A DNA stretch of 59,610 nucleotides from Acidobacteriota bacterium (GTDB lineage: Bacteria > Acidobacteriota > Terriglobia > 20CM-2-55-15). Positions within the stretch are counted from its first letter, which is position 1. Each line of letters begins with the position of its first letter. Where the stretch lies: contig QHWY01000098.1 of NCBI GenBank assembly GCA_003223875.1, positions 1 through 59,610 on the forward strand, given 5' to 3'. This document shows positions 1 through 8,854 of this stretch, piece after piece. The notes under the pieces are model-generated. The model was not told where the DNA came from. It did not search any database and was given only the letters and a program-made list of their open reading frames with translations. The translations under genes and the position numbers were made by a program.

Positions 1-1
1 C

Positions 2-244
2 AAGGCGATGCGCCGCTGCCTGCTCGAAGCCTTCGAGGAAACGCAGGGAGACCGGGAAAAGATGGGCCGCATTATCGGCCGCCATCCACACAACATCCCA
101 CGGCTGCTGGAGAAATTCGGCCTGGGTCATCTGAAGAATATTGGTCTACCACCATCCGTTTTCCGCCCGCCCAGAAAGGTTGTCTTAATTTCCACGCCCG
201 CCCCAGCCTTCCGGCACCCAAAGGTTGGGAAGGCTCAGAGCTGA
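2..244 (+). CDS. C-terminal end of a probable Fis-type (sigma-54 regulator-like) protein, partial
   Basis: The reading frame is open from the left edge and stops at TGA 242-244, so only the last 80 codons of a longer gene are present. Residues 4-45 or so resemble the Fis-type helix-turn-helix that ends sigma-54-dependent response regulators: a leading helix (CLLEAFEETQGDREK), then IIGRHPHNIPRLLEKFGL in place of the usual LGISRRTLYRKLKEYGL. A basic, proline-rich tail of about 35 residues follows. The AAA+ and receiver domains expected upstream lie outside the window, so this is an inference from a short, diverged stretch. It could also be another small HTH protein. Confidence 0.4.
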   Translation, partial: KAMRRCLLEAFEETQGDREKMGRIIGRHPHNIPRLLEKFGLGHLKNIGLPPSVFRPPRKVVLISTPAPAFRHPKVGKAQS

Positions 245-282
245 CGCCCGAAAAGCGATGGTTTTGGACCTAGCGATGGAAA

Positions 283-1794
283 TTAAATAGCAGCCGCCAG
301 CAGTTCACGCGACCGGTCGGTCACTACCTGCTGAAGATTATTTCCGTGGCTATCAATCGTGACTACAGCAGGGAAATTCTTGACCTCAAGTTCCCAGACG
401 GCTTCCGGACTACCGAACTGCTCCAGCCGCACGCTCAAGACGCGTTGAACGCATTGTGCATAGATTTGGGCCGCGCCGCCAATCGCATGGAGATAAACGC
501 AACCGTTTTCCTGGCAGGCTTTCTGCGTCTTTGAACCCATGCCGCCTTTTCCGATCACTGCCTTCACGCCGAAGCGCTTGATAATATCGGCCTGATACGG
601 TTCTTCACGTATAGAGGTTGTCGGTCCCGCCGCCACAACGCGGTATTGCCCATTCTCTTTCAAGACGACGGGGCCGCAGTGGTAAATGACGCCGTTTCGA
701 ATGGCGTCGAGCTCCCCTCCGTCATACAGATACTTATGCACCGCATCCCGGCCTGTGAAAACGATGCCGTCAAGCAATACGACATCCCCGACTTTCAGCT
801 TGCGAATATCACCTTCGCTCAAGGGCGCACGCAACCGCACCACGTCCGCCGCAGGTAACGTGAGGTCAGGCACTTCTTCTTGATGCTGGAATTCGTGCGG
901 TGCCTGGTACAGCCATTCAACGACGTTCCCATTGACATCTAGGACAACTCCGCGCCGGCGATACGCCCAGCACATGTACGCTACGGATACAAAGAACGAA
1001 GCAGGTAAGCGGTTCAGCTTACCGATTTTGCAGCAGCCAAGAGTGAACTTGCCCGAAAAACCCATCGGACCGATATCCAGAGTATTCGCCTCTTGCATGA
1101 TTCGCGCTTCGAGCTCGGCCAATGCCGGATCCGGGCTTGCATCGTCAACATTTCTCAAGAGCTGGCGCTTTGCGAATTCGTATCCGGATGCGCGGTCGCC
1201 GCCGATAGCGACACCAATGAACCCTGGACCGCAACCCTTGCCCTGAGCCCGCCAAATCGCATCGAGAATACACACACGAACGCCTTCGAGATTTCTGTCA
1301 ACGCGTTTGCCTTGTATCTCGGCAGGCAGGCTGTATTGCGCGCTCATGTTCTCGCAACCGCCGCCTTTGAGGATCAGGCGAACATCAATGTTGGAGTCCC
1401 GTGTTTGTTCCCAATGAAAAACAGGGCTACCCGGTCCCAGGTTGTCGCCGGTATTCTTACCGTCAACGCTGTCCACGGAGTTTTGGCGCAAATATCCTCG
1501 TGATGTAGCTTCCTTGACGGCATCGCAACAAAGCTCTTCCAGCTCCAGTTGATCGACGCCACGCGGGGTTTCGAAATAAAAATTAATCGTTCCGGTATCC
1601 TGACAAATCGGCAAAGAGCGTGCCTTGGCGAGCCCAATATTCTGCGCAACCAGCTCCAATGCGAAATCGGCTTTAGACCCGGATACTTCAAGTTTCCGTT
1701 GAAGGTTGATGACGCTTTCCACATCCGGTGGAAGAAACGCCGACGTCCGGCGAATAAGTTCAAGAATGTTGTCACGAAAAATTTTGCGATTCAT
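283..1794 (-). CDS. fumA: Fumarate hydratase, class I (iron-sulfur), fused alpha and beta domains
   Basis: Class I fumarase, a [4Fe-4S] enzyme interconverting fumarate and malate in the cytosol for the TCA cycle. The 503 residues cover the N-terminal alpha domain (PICQDTGT near residue 64, then GGCENMSAQ and the GKGCGPGFIGVAIGG block, whose cysteines are the expected cluster ligands) and the C-terminal beta domain (LLDGIVFTGRDAVHKYL, VIGKGGMGSKT). Length is normal for the single-chain form. The ATG at 1794 is preferred because GGAG lies 5 nt upstream; a longer reading from 1821 lacks such a site. It diverges from the SPFH gene. Some class I enzymes also act on tartrate or mesaconate, which the sequence alone does not exclude. 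Confidence 0.93.
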   Translation of the reverse strand: MNRKIFRDNILELIRRTSAFLPPDVESVINLQRKLEVSGSKADFALELVAQNIGLAKARSLPICQDTGTINFYFETPRGVDQLELEELCCDAVKEATSRGYLRQNSVDSVDGKNTGDNLGPGSPVFHWEQTRDSNIDVRLILKGGGCENMSAQYSLPAEIQGKRVDRNLEGVRVCILDAIWRAQGKGCGPGFIGVAIGGDRASGYEFAKRQLLRNVDDASPDPALAELEARIMQEANTLDIGPMGFSGKFTLGCCKIGKLNRLPASFFVSVAYMCWAYRRRGVVLDVNGNVVEWLYQAPHEFQHQEEVPDLTLPAADVVRLRAPLSEGDIRKLKVGDVVLLDGIVFTGRDAVHKYLYDGGELDAIRNGVIYHCGPVVLKENGQYRVVAAGPTTSIREEPYQADIIKRFGVKAVIGKGGMGSKTQKACQENGCVYLHAIGGAAQIYAQCVQRVLSVRLEQFGSPEAVWELEVKNFPAVVTIDSHGNNLQQVVTDRSRELLAAAI

Positions 1795-1941
1795 ACATGC
1801 TCCAAGACGACACTTTACCATTGAGCGCCGAACGGCCGCGCGGAATGTTTCAGAACTGCAGGGGGGTGTTACCCGTGATTATTGGTCGAAGCGTGATGGC
1901 CTCTTGGTATGATCGGCGAATTTGAGGTGGAGGAGAGAATC

Positions 1942-3018
1942 ATGGCCGTTATGGATAAGCTGCGCGGTGAGTTTATCGATATCATCGAATGGACCGAGTC
2001 GGCCCAAAGCGAGGTATTAGCTTACCGATTTCCACGTTATCAGAACGAAATCAAGATGGGCGCAAAACTCGTCGTTCGCGAAGGTCAGAACGCGGTATTT
2101 GTGAACGAAGGTCAACTCGCCGACATTTATAATCCAGGAACCTACACTCTCAACACCAGGAACATGCCGATTCTCACAACCCTCAAAGGGTGGAAGTACG
2201 GTTTCAGCGCGCCTTTCAAGGCGGAGGTGTACTTCATCTCGATGCGGCAATGGACGGATCGAAAATGGGGTACGCAAAATCCCATTATGATGCGTGACGC
2301 AGAAGTTGGACCTATCCGAATCCGGGCGTTCGGCACTTATGCCTTCCATGTATCTGATCCGCAGATATTCCTCCGACAATTGGTGGTCACCGATCCCTCG
2401 TTCGAGAGCTATGAGATCTCGAATCAGTTGCGCGATACGATCGTGTCACGGTTTTCGGACGTGATCGGTACCGCAAAAATTCCGATTCTCGATTTGGCGG
2501 GTAATTACGACAAAATCAGCAAGCTTGCTCTAGAGACGATTAGCCCGGATCTCCAAACACTCGGCTTGGCGCTTACTCTGTTTTACATCGAAAACATTTC
2601 TCTTCCGCCTGAGGTGGAAGAAGCGCTCGACACGCGCTCGAAGATGGGTGTACTGGGAGACCTGAACCGGTACGCGCAATATCAAAGCGCCACAGCGATA
2701 GGCGACGCCGCAAAGAATCCCAGTGGAGCGGCAGGCGCAGGGGTCGGTATAGGCGCCGGCATTGCGTTGGGCCAACAGATGGGGACACACCTAACTCCCG
2801 CCGGACCGCCTCCACCTGCGGTTTTCTTTGCCGTGGTGAATGGAACACAAACCGGGCCGTATGACCTGGGTACGTTGGCTGGAAGAATCCGGGATGGGTC
2901 GCTCACGCGAGACACACTCGTGTGGCGTCAAGGAATGGCAGAATGGACCGCGGCCGGCGCAGTGGCAGAACTTCAACCCTTGTTTGCGGCCCTTCCGCCG
3001 CCTCTTCCAAAGCCGTAG
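1942..3018 (+). CDS. SPFH-domain protein (YdjI-like) with C-terminal GYF_2 domain
   Basis: A 358-residue protein starting MAVMDKLRGEFIDIIEWTE, typical of the SPFH branch once labelled virion-core-like (Bacillus YdjI). The SPFH core runs to about residue 250. A glycine/alanine-rich linker (GAAGAGVGIGAGIALGQQMG) follows, then a C-terminal GYF_2 domain (FFAVVNGTQTGPYDLGTLAGRI ... LVWRQGMAEW), a fold that binds proline-rich peptides. The ATG at 1942 is chosen because GGAGGAGAG precedes it by about 4 nt; an upstream ATG at 1909 has no such site. It is convergent with a zinc-ribbon gene 6 nt away. SPFH proteins scaffold membranes, but the exact role of this branch is not established. Confidence 0.85.
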   Translation: MAVMDKLRGEFIDIIEWTESAQSEVLAYRFPRYQNEIKMGAKLVVREGQNAVFVNEGQLADIYNPGTYTLNTRNMPILTTLKGWKYGFSAPFKAEVYFISMRQWTDRKWGTQNPIMMRDAEVGPIRIRAFGTYAFHVSDPQIFLRQLVVTDPSFESYEISNQLRDTIVSRFSDVIGTAKIPILDLAGNYDKISKLALETISPDLQTLGLALTLFYIENISLPPEVEEALDTRSKMGVLGDLNRYAQYQSATAIGDAAKNPSGAAGAGVGIGAGIALGQQMGTHLTPAGPPPPAVFFAVVNGTQTGPYDLGTLAGRIRDGSLTRDTLVWRQGMAEWTAAGAVAELQPLFAALPPPLPKP

Positions 3019-3024
3019 GGTTCG

Positions 3025-3738
3025 TCATATTCCCGATTTCGTTAGCCATCGGGCGAAGGCAGTCAGGCCGGCGTGCACAAGATTGGAAGCGGAGGCATCG
3101 CTCAACCAGTCCGAGCCGGCTTCCGTTGGCCCAAATAAGTGTTCGGTTTCGCGCCTCGCGCTCTCCAACTCCAAAGGTAAGGCCGGGTCGATCGGCCGAG
3201 GTTCCGCGGCCTGCTGGAGTTGGTGCAGCATCAGTTGCGGCTGCTTCATATCCAGTATGGAAATTGGTGAGCCGCAGTGCGCACAAATTGAATCCGTTGC
3301 CAGGTTGATTGATGCGCCACAGTTGGAGCAATTGACCGTCTGAATTTTCTGCCGCAATTCGTTGATTTCCTTTGGCGAGAGCGTGCGAATGAATTTTTTT
3401 TCGCGCAAGAAGTCCAAAAATCCAATAAATCGGCCGTGCTCATCGCCGCATCTCCAGTAGCTGAACTTCGTGGTCCCTTGCAGATCGTGGGTCAAAAGCA
3501 GGCGGGAGCCACATCGAGGACAGTGGAGCATTTCCGCCAGTGGAGTCCCCGAGGGTGAAGAGTTTTCACCGATTAACTTCATCAGCCTCAGGGTAGAGGC
3601 TGCAGAGATTTTCAGATCTTCATACTTGTCAAACCAGAATGCCTGGCACGGCATGCATACTTCGATCGTTAGCGGTGCAGTCAAATGAGCCTCGACAGTC
3701 ATCGAGGTCATTTCCGCCGAACAATTAGAGCATTTCAT
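3025..3738 (-). CDS. Zinc-ribbon protein with three CxxC-pair motifs
   Basis: A 237-residue cytosolic protein with three zinc-ribbon-like knuckles. One is at the N-terminus (MKCSNCSAEM with a later CMPCQAFWFDKYE, a TFIIB-type ribbon). The second is central (LHCPRCGSRLLL with a later RCG). The third is at about residues 140-165 (VNCSNCGASI ... CAHCGSPI). The rest is helical and low in motifs. The gene overlaps the end of the alanyl-tRNA editing gene by 14 nt and is probably translated with it; a GTG at 3744 is an alternative start. In Bacillus the YdjG zinc-ribbon protein neighbours the SPFH protein YdjI, so the convergent SPFH gene here may be a functional partner. No enzymatic motif is visible. 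Confidence 0.7.
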   Translation of the reverse strand: MKCSNCSAEMTSMTVEAHLTAPLTIEVCMPCQAFWFDKYEDLKISAASTLRLMKLIGENSSPSGTPLAEMLHCPRCGSRLLLTHDLQGTTKFSYWRCGDEHGRFIGFLDFLREKKFIRTLSPKEINELRQKIQTVNCSNCGASINLATDSICAHCGSPISILDMKQPQLMLHQLQQAAEPRPIDPALPLELESARRETEHLFGPTEAGSDWLSDASASNLVHAGLTAFARWLTKSGI

Positions 3739-4894
3739 GCGCACAATTCAGGATTTCCTCCGCGCTTCCTGTCAAACCCCCGCCTTGGGCCAGATTGGGA
3801 CGTCCGCCTCCACGTCCTCCGAATCGTTCGAGAGTCTTTTTCAGCAGAGCGGCAACGTCGATTGCCACGTCCGCGGATCGTGCGAAAACGACGCGAAGCT
3901 GGTCCCCCTCATCCGCGAGAAGAACCACAGTTCCAGGCCGCGCGCAGATTTTCACGGCAAGCATCTTTAGCTTCTCAATGCCACGGTTTTTAAATGTGGC
4001 CTTGGCAACACCGTTTGAGACAGGAAACTGTGCCGCCTCGTAATCCAGTAACTCCGATTCAAAGTCTTCGATCCGTTTCCGCGTCCTCTGGTGTTCGTCC
4101 CAAAGCGCGCGTACAGCCGAAGCCGTCTCGAAAGGGGCGGCGGAAATCGTTTGGCTGATCGATTCCAGAGTACGGTTCGCTTGACGCGCGTATTTGAGTA
4201 CCCGGCCGCCAGAAATAAATTCAACGCGTGCTTGCTTCTTCGCGCGGTCGATTCCTGTGATTAGAATCGGACCGATTTCTCCGGTCGTCCGTACGTGCGT
4301 ACCACCGCATGCGGAACGGTCGTAGCCGGCGATATCGATCACGCGAATGTCACCGCTCCGGTCCGTCGGCTTTCTCAATCCGGCCTCGGAGATATTCTCA
4401 GGCGCAATATATCGAATCGCGACACTTCGATTCTCACGGACGATCCGGTTGGCGAGGTCTTCTGCTGCTTCGGCCTGTTCACGCGAAACCGAATCTGCCG
4501 GCAGGTCGATCGTGCATGAAACTGCGCCGAGATGAAAGCTGACGGTCGGCCAATTGAAAAGCTCGACAAAGGCCTGCGACAACACATGTTGTCCCGAATG
4601 CTGCTGCATGTGGTCCGCACGGCGCGCCGGATCGATTCGAGCGTGAACCGACGGTCCGGTAACACTTCCCTCAATTACGTGGATGATGTTTCCGCTGGCC
4701 TCATCTTCCAAGCAGTCAACGAGCGGGACGTCGTCAATCATTCCAAGATCGTTCGGCTGGCCGCCTGATGTCGGATAGAACGCCGTCTTATCGAGAACGA
4801 GGCCCAGCCGGTCGCCGACGGCTCTGGCTTCTATGATCTTCGCGTCGAACTCGAGCAGATACGGATCGTTATAGTAGAGCCGCTCGGTTTTCAT
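3725..4894 (-). CDS. Alanyl-tRNA editing protein, AlaX-L type with DHHA1 domain
   Basis: Stand-alone trans-editing hydrolase that removes wrongly attached serine or glycine from tRNA-Ala. The N-terminal beta-barrel (FYPTSGGQPND, residues 40-49) resembles that of alanyl-tRNA synthetase. The zinc-binding pair is intact: H99 and H103 in HSGQH, and a later CGGTHVRTTGEIG. A coiled linker (about 250-290) and a C-terminal DHHA1 domain ending in a glycine-rich stretch (FGGRGGGRPNLAQGGG) complete the long form of 389 residues. No aminoacylation domain is present, so this is an editing factor and not a truncated synthetase. A REP pair separates its start from the next gene upstream. Confidence 0.92.
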   Translation of the reverse strand: MKTERLYYNDPYLLEFDAKIIEARAVGDRLGLVLDKTAFYPTSGGQPNDLGMIDDVPLVDCLEDEASGNIIHVIEGSVTGPSVHARIDPARRADHMQQHSGQHVLSQAFVELFNWPTVSFHLGAVSCTIDLPADSVSREQAEAAEDLANRIVRENRSVAIRYIAPENISEAGLRKPTDRSGDIRVIDIAGYDRSACGGTHVRTTGEIGPILITGIDRAKKQARVEFISGGRVLKYARQANRTLESISQTISAAPFETASAVRALWDEHQRTRKRIEDFESELLDYEAAQFPVSNGVAKATFKNRGIEKLKMLAVKICARPGTVVLLADEGDQLRVVFARSADVAIDVAALLKKTLERFGGRGGGRPNLAQGGGLTGSAEEILNCAHEML

Positions 4895-4909
4895 AGCAAA
4901 ATCACCAAC

Positions 4910-4981
4910 TGTAGCGGCGCGCTATGAGCGCCGGCAGTTCAGCAGGTTCGAGATCGTCGGCGGTCACAGACCGCCGCTACA
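4910..4981. repeat. REP pair (BIME-like), locus 1
   Basis: Two inverted hairpins. The left is headed TGTAGC with stem GGCGC...GCGCC. The right is the mirror form with stem GGCGGTC-ACA-GACCGCC ending CTACA. They are joined by a linker of about 25 nt matching, in reverse, the linker at 41441-41512. The unit fills the 88-nt gap between the AlaX start and the DUF6941 stop. Confidence 0.85.
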
Positions 4982-4982
4982 A

Positions 4983-5390
4983 TCAATTTACCGTCGCCGG
5001 TGGCGCGGGTACGTGATGCACATACAACGGCCGCTCCGCCGCGATATTCCCATCAATATAGATCTGAACGAGGTGGGTTCCGGAGCGGTCGAAACTCACA
5101 TTGGTGAAGAAGGTCACATTATCCGCATAGCCGTTGTTTTCGATAACAAATTTTGAAGGCGCCGAGACAACGATCTCTTTGCGATCCGGTGACAAAATCT
5201 TCACGTGGGTCTCGAACTGCCCGTTCCCAATCCAATGGTTCACGATCGCGAACTTCAACAATGCCGACGGGAAGCTCTGAAAGAAGATGTTCTCGAACAA
5301 CCCCATCAACGAAAGCTTGTTCCCCATCTCGAGGCGGACGTCGTCACAGGTGACGGAATAGACGAGTTTGGCAGTCTTCATGGATTTCAT
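4983..5390 (-). CDS. DUF6941-like hypothetical protein
   Basis: A 135-residue protein that begins MKSMKTAKLVYSVTCDDVRLE and has alternating beta-strand-like segments throughout (LSLMGLFENIFF, FAIVNHWIG, HLVQIYIDGN). The opening pattern 'VTCDDVR...GKLSLMGLFENI' is that of the small DUF6941 family, whose function is unknown. No signal peptide or membrane segment is visible. The start overlaps the mpl stop by 4 nt (ATGA-type coupling), so it is co-transcribed with the peptidoglycan-recycling genes, though that gives no direct functional clue. The proline-rich tail VPAPPATVN may be disordered. A second in-frame ATG lies three codons in. Confidence 0.65.
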   Translation of the reverse strand: MKSMKTAKLVYSVTCDDVRLEMGNKLSLMGLFENIFFQSFPSALLKFAIVNHWIGNGQFETHVKILSPDRKEIVVSAPSKFVIENNGYADNVTFFTNVSFDRSGTHLVQIYIDGNIAAERPLYVHHVPAPPATVN

Positions 5391-6790
5391 CGACGGAGCC
5401 GCTCCAAAAGCTTGTTGTGAATGTTATCGAAGCCTCCGTTCGACATGATCACCACATGGTCGCCGGAACGCGCTTCGTTTGCGACGAAACTGACGATCTC
5501 ATCGGTTGAAGCGAAAGTAAATGCTCTTTTTCCACGCGCTTGGATGCCTTCGGCCACACGATCCGGCGACAGCGTTTCAGCCGGAGCCAGATGCGACGCC
5601 CCATAAACACGCGCGATGACGATCGTGTCGGCCGGATCAAAAGACTCCACAAAAGCTTGCTCAAATATTCTCCGCCGGCACGTTTGAGAACGAGGCTCAA
5701 AAACGGCCCAGACACGCGCATCCGGATGGCGCTCGCGAACAGCGCGCAGTGTTGCATGAACGGCAGTCGGATGATGCGCAAAGTCATCGTACACGACGAT
5801 GCCGTTCACTTCACCGCGAATCTCGAGCCGGCGCTTCACGCTTTTAAATGTAGAAAGCGCGCGGCGAATAACCTCGTCTGGAATTTCCAGTTCCCTGCCG
5901 ACGATAATCGCGCCAAGTGCATTCTGCACATTAAACGCGCCGGGTAACGGAATCGCGAAACGGCCGGTGCTCGAGTCGGAGCGCAAAACATCGAAGGCCA
6001 TGCCGCCCGCGGTCGTTTCGATTTTTGTTGCCTGCCACTCTCCGATGCCAATGCCGGCCGTGGCGACTCTAGAAAATGCAGCGGGAATGAGTTCCTTCAC
6101 AACCGGACTGTCGATGCCTGCCACGATCAGACCGGATCGGGGAACGATATTGATCAGCCGGCGGAATGCCGTCTTGATCGCCTCGAGATCCGCGTAAATA
6201 TCCGCATGATCGAACTCGATGTTCTTCAGCAGAACAATTCTGGGCAGATAGTGCAAAAACTTCGGTCCTTTATCGAAAAAGGCGGTGTCGTACTCATCGC
6301 CCTCGATGACGAAATCCGGACCGTCTGCAAGTTGAAAACTGCTTCCGAAATTTTCGGCGATACCGCCGACAAGGAATGAGGGCTTGCGGCCCGCGACTTC
6401 GAGAATCCAGGAGAGCATCGCCGTCGTCGTCGTTTTTCCATGCGTTCCCGCAACAACAATGGACTGCTTGCCGCGGATAAATAGTTCTTTGACGGTTTCG
6501 GCCATCGAAGCATATCGAAGACCGGAATCGAGAACGTACTCAACCTCGACGTTGCCGCGTGATAAGGCATTGCCGATGACCACGAGATCTGGCTTCGTCT
6601 TTTCGACGTTTTCAGCCTTGAACCCTTTGAATACAGGGATCGCGATCTGGGCGAGAAAATCCGACATCGGCGGATATACATCCGAATCCGAGCCGGTAAC
6701 CGAATAACCCTTCTCGCGCAGCATGCCCGCGAGAGATGCCATGGCCGTTCCACAAATCCCGATGAGATAAATCTTCCGGAAATCGTTCAT
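5387..6790 (-). CDS. mpl: UDP-N-acetylmuramate:L-Ala-gamma-D-Glu-meso-DAP ligase
   Basis: Mur-ligase family enzyme that reattaches recycled murein tripeptide to UDP-MurNAc, bypassing three biosynthetic steps. The N-terminal Rossmann domain starts IYLIGICGTAMASLAG. The ATP loop GTHGKTTTT is at residues 115-123. The central block GDEYDTAFFDKGPKFLHY and later HHPTAVHATL are characteristic of Mpl and separate it from MurC. At 467 residues it is full length. It lies 6 nt downstream of ldcA, which trims tetrapeptides to the tripeptide substrate Mpl uses, so the pair forms a recycling operon. Finding it implies meso-DAP-type peptidoglycan. Confidence 0.93.
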   Translation of the reverse strand: MNDFRKIYLIGICGTAMASLAGMLREKGYSVTGSDSDVYPPMSDFLAQIAIPVFKGFKAENVEKTKPDLVVIGNALSRGNVEVEYVLDSGLRYASMAETVKELFIRGKQSIVVAGTHGKTTTTAMLSWILEVAGRKPSFLVGGIAENFGSSFQLADGPDFVIEGDEYDTAFFDKGPKFLHYLPRIVLLKNIEFDHADIYADLEAIKTAFRRLINIVPRSGLIVAGIDSPVVKELIPAAFSRVATAGIGIGEWQATKIETTAGGMAFDVLRSDSSTGRFAIPLPGAFNVQNALGAIIVGRELEIPDEVIRRALSTFKSVKRRLEIRGEVNGIVVYDDFAHHPTAVHATLRAVRERHPDARVWAVFEPRSQTCRRRIFEQAFVESFDPADTIVIARVYGASHLAPAETLSPDRVAEGIQARGKRAFTFASTDEIVSFVANEARSGDHVVIMSNGGFDNIHNKLLERLRR

Positions 6791-6796
6791 TCGTGG

Positions 6797-7723
6797 TTAA
6801 ACCACTGCGGGTTCCAGAAGCTCGAAACGAGGCGTATTTGAAGTGAGGTCCAGACGCGCGCGCACACCGAAAGGCACCATAACATTCGGCCGAGAAGTGT
6901 GTCCAGTGGGGAAGCCGTAGAGTATCGGAAAGCTATAGTCGCCCAAGAGATCCAGCAGCACGTCTTCCAGCGTGTAGCCCTGGTCTGGATGCTGCATACA
7001 ATTCAGCATTTCACCGAAGACGACGCCGCGAACGCCCTCGAATTTTCCCGCCTGTTTGAGGTGAGTGATCATGCGATCAATACGGTAAGGCTTCTCATCC
7101 TGATCTTCCAGGATGAGTATCGAATCCTGCGTGTCGATGTCATTCCGCGTTCCGAGGGTTGCGACGACTACGGAAAGACAACCTCCGATGAGCCGGCCCT
7201 CGGCCCTTCCTCTCCGCAATACCTTCGTCGAACCGGTGGGGAACTTCACCGCCTGCTTCCCTTGAAGCAAATCGAGAAGCAACGCGCGATCATACCCCTC
7301 AGTTCCCTGCCTTATGGCGGTGGCCACCATCGGGCCATGGAAAGCGACAACGCCGGCGCGTTCGACCCAATTCAAAAGAAGCGTGATGTCGCTCGAACCG
7401 TTGATGATCTTGGCGTTCCGGCGGATCACAGCCCCATCGATATCCGGAATCAACTGCCCGCTGCCATACCCGCCGCGAGCGCAAAATATGGCATGGACAT
7501 CCGGGTTCTCGAGCATTTCTAGAAATTCGCCAAGCCGCCGCTTTCGCGTTCCCGAAAAATAACGGTAGGACGTTGTGATATCGGGTCGATAGTAGGTCTT
7601 GAATCCGAGGCTTTCCAGCTCTCGACGGCCTTCATCGAGAAGATCAGCTTTGATGTTGCTGGCTGGGGCGACTATGCCTATCGTATGGCCCGGTCGAAGA
7701 GCAGCCGGCTTAATGACGTTCAT
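6797..7723 (-). CDS. ldcA: LD-carboxypeptidase (peptidase S66), murein tetrapeptide carboxypeptidase
   Basis: Serine peptidase of family S66 that removes the terminal D-Ala from recycled murein tetrapeptides. The N-terminal domain begins with a GIVAPAS strand. The nucleophile lies in GSSDITLLLNW, and the charge-relay Glu and His are seen in ILEDQDEKPYRIDRM and GFPTGHTSRPN. At 308 residues it matches the family. There is no signal peptide, consistent with a cytoplasmic recycling enzyme. Mpl follows directly, and a GC-rich palindromic repeat block fills the upstream gap. Related S66 members process other peptides (for example microcin immunity), but the mpl neighbour favours recycling. Confidence 0.9.
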   Translation of the reverse strand: MNVIKPAALRPGHTIGIVAPASNIKADLLDEGRRELESLGFKTYYRPDITTSYRYFSGTRKRRLGEFLEMLENPDVHAIFCARGGYGSGQLIPDIDGAVIRRNAKIINGSSDITLLLNWVERAGVVAFHGPMVATAIRQGTEGYDRALLLDLLQGKQAVKFPTGSTKVLRRGRAEGRLIGGCLSVVVATLGTRNDIDTQDSILILEDQDEKPYRIDRMITHLKQAGKFEGVRGVVFGEMLNCMQHPDQGYTLEDVLLDLLGDYSFPILYGFPTGHTSRPNVMVPFGVRARLDLTSNTPRFELLEPAVV

Positions 7724-7743
7724 TTTATTACTGGCTGCGCGCT

Positions 7744-7873
7744 TTCTTGAGGCTGCGCCCTTCTCTTGAGGCTGCGCCCTGACGGGCTTGCGCTTCGCCC
7801 GCGCTTGCGCTCCGCGCGCGCTTGCATTGTTTACTGCTGCGGCCTGTCGGCCTTGCGCTTCGCCCGCAGCCGC
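7744..7873. repeat. Cluster of GC-rich palindromic repeats (GAGGCTGCGC family)
   Basis: The gap between ldcA and the hydroxyacid dehydrogenase is made of several partial and one full copy of a short palindromic repeat, consensus TTGAGGCTGCGC-n-GCGCTTGCGCTTCGC. Copies start near 7752 and 7771, with further half-units after 7800 and 7850. The same unit sits inside REP loops at 10712, 13710, 19594 and 39559, and in the ribF tail. Confidence 0.7.
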
Positions 7874-8854
7874 TCATGCCCGCCGCTTGTCCCAGACTTC
7901 CGGATTCACGAGATTAGGTGGGCGTTGCCCTTTAAGGGTTGCTACAAGATTTTCGACAGCCATCATACACATCTTGAGTCTCGTCTCATGCGAGGCACTC
8001 GCAATGTGGGGGGCCAGGACGACGTTTTCCAGTTCGAACAGCCCTGGTTCAATCTCCGGCTCCTTTTCGAACACATCGATGCCGGCGCCGGCAATTTTCC
8101 CCTCTCTCACTGCGCGCACCAGTGCTTTCTCATCCACGACTGGTCCGCGCGACGTATTGATGACGATGCAGGTGGGTTTCATCAGTGCAAATGTACGATC
8201 ATTGAGCAGGTGGTGAGTCTCGGGAAATAACGGCACGTGCAGAGAGATGAAATCCGAGACGCGCAGCAACTCATCGAGTGGAAGGCGCGTCACGCCAAGT
8301 TCTTTGATGACCCGCTCGGGAATCGATTCCGGGTCGTGAAAGACGACCCTCATGTTGAAACCCGCAGCTCGCCGCGCAACAGCCTGTCCGATGCGGCCGA
8401 GGCCAACGAGACCTAACGTCTTGCCATAGACGTCATAACCCAGAAACATCTTGGGTCCCCAGGCTTTGAAATTCCCCGCGCGAGCGAATTTATCGGCTTC
8501 AACGACGCGGCGCGCCGCAGCCATCAAGAGCGTCCATGCAAAGTCTGCGGTGGTTTCGGTCAGGACGCCGGGAGTGTTCGTCACCGCGACGCCGAGTTTG
8601 TTCGCCGAATCGATCGAAACGTTGTTGAATCCAACAGCGAAATTGGCAACGACTTTCAGTTGAGGAGCAGACTGGAACACTTCCAGATCGATGGCATCCG
8701 TCAGCAGGGTAAGCGCTCCGTCCTTGTCGCGGAGATGTTGGATCAACTCCCGTTTCGACAGAATGCGGTCTTCGGCATTAAGCTCGACTTCAAATTCCCG
8801 CCGCAGCCTGTCGATCGCCTCGTCAAAGACGGGACGCGTGATGTAGACCTTCAT
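7874..8854 (-). CDS. D-2-hydroxyacid dehydrogenase (glyoxylate/hydroxypyruvate reductase type)
   Basis: NAD(P)-dependent enzyme of the 2-hydroxyacid dehydrogenase family, reducing 2-keto acids such as glyoxylate or hydroxypyruvate. The 326 residues contain the dinucleotide motif GLVGLGRIGQAVARRA (about 145-160), the catalytic Arg region INTSRGPVVDEKAL, the downstream Glu region and the catalytic His in APHIAS. The ATG at 8854 is chosen because it overlaps the upstream stop as TAATG and has GAGAAG just before it; a longer reading of 364 codons would run deep into the upstream gene. The exact substrate cannot be read from the sequence. Confidence 0.88.
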   Translation of the reverse strand: MKVYITRPVFDEAIDRLRREFEVELNAEDRILSKRELIQHLRDKDGALTLLTDAIDLEVFQSAPQLKVVANFAVGFNNVSIDSANKLGVAVTNTPGVLTETTADFAWTLLMAAARRVVEADKFARAGNFKAWGPKMFLGYDVYGKTLGLVGLGRIGQAVARRAAGFNMRVVFHDPESIPERVIKELGVTRLPLDELLRVSDFISLHVPLFPETHHLLNDRTFALMKPTCIVINTSRGPVVDEKALVRAVREGKIAGAGIDVFEKEPEIEPGLFELENVVLAPHIASASHETRLKMCMMAVENLVATLKGQRPPNLVNPEVWDKRRA

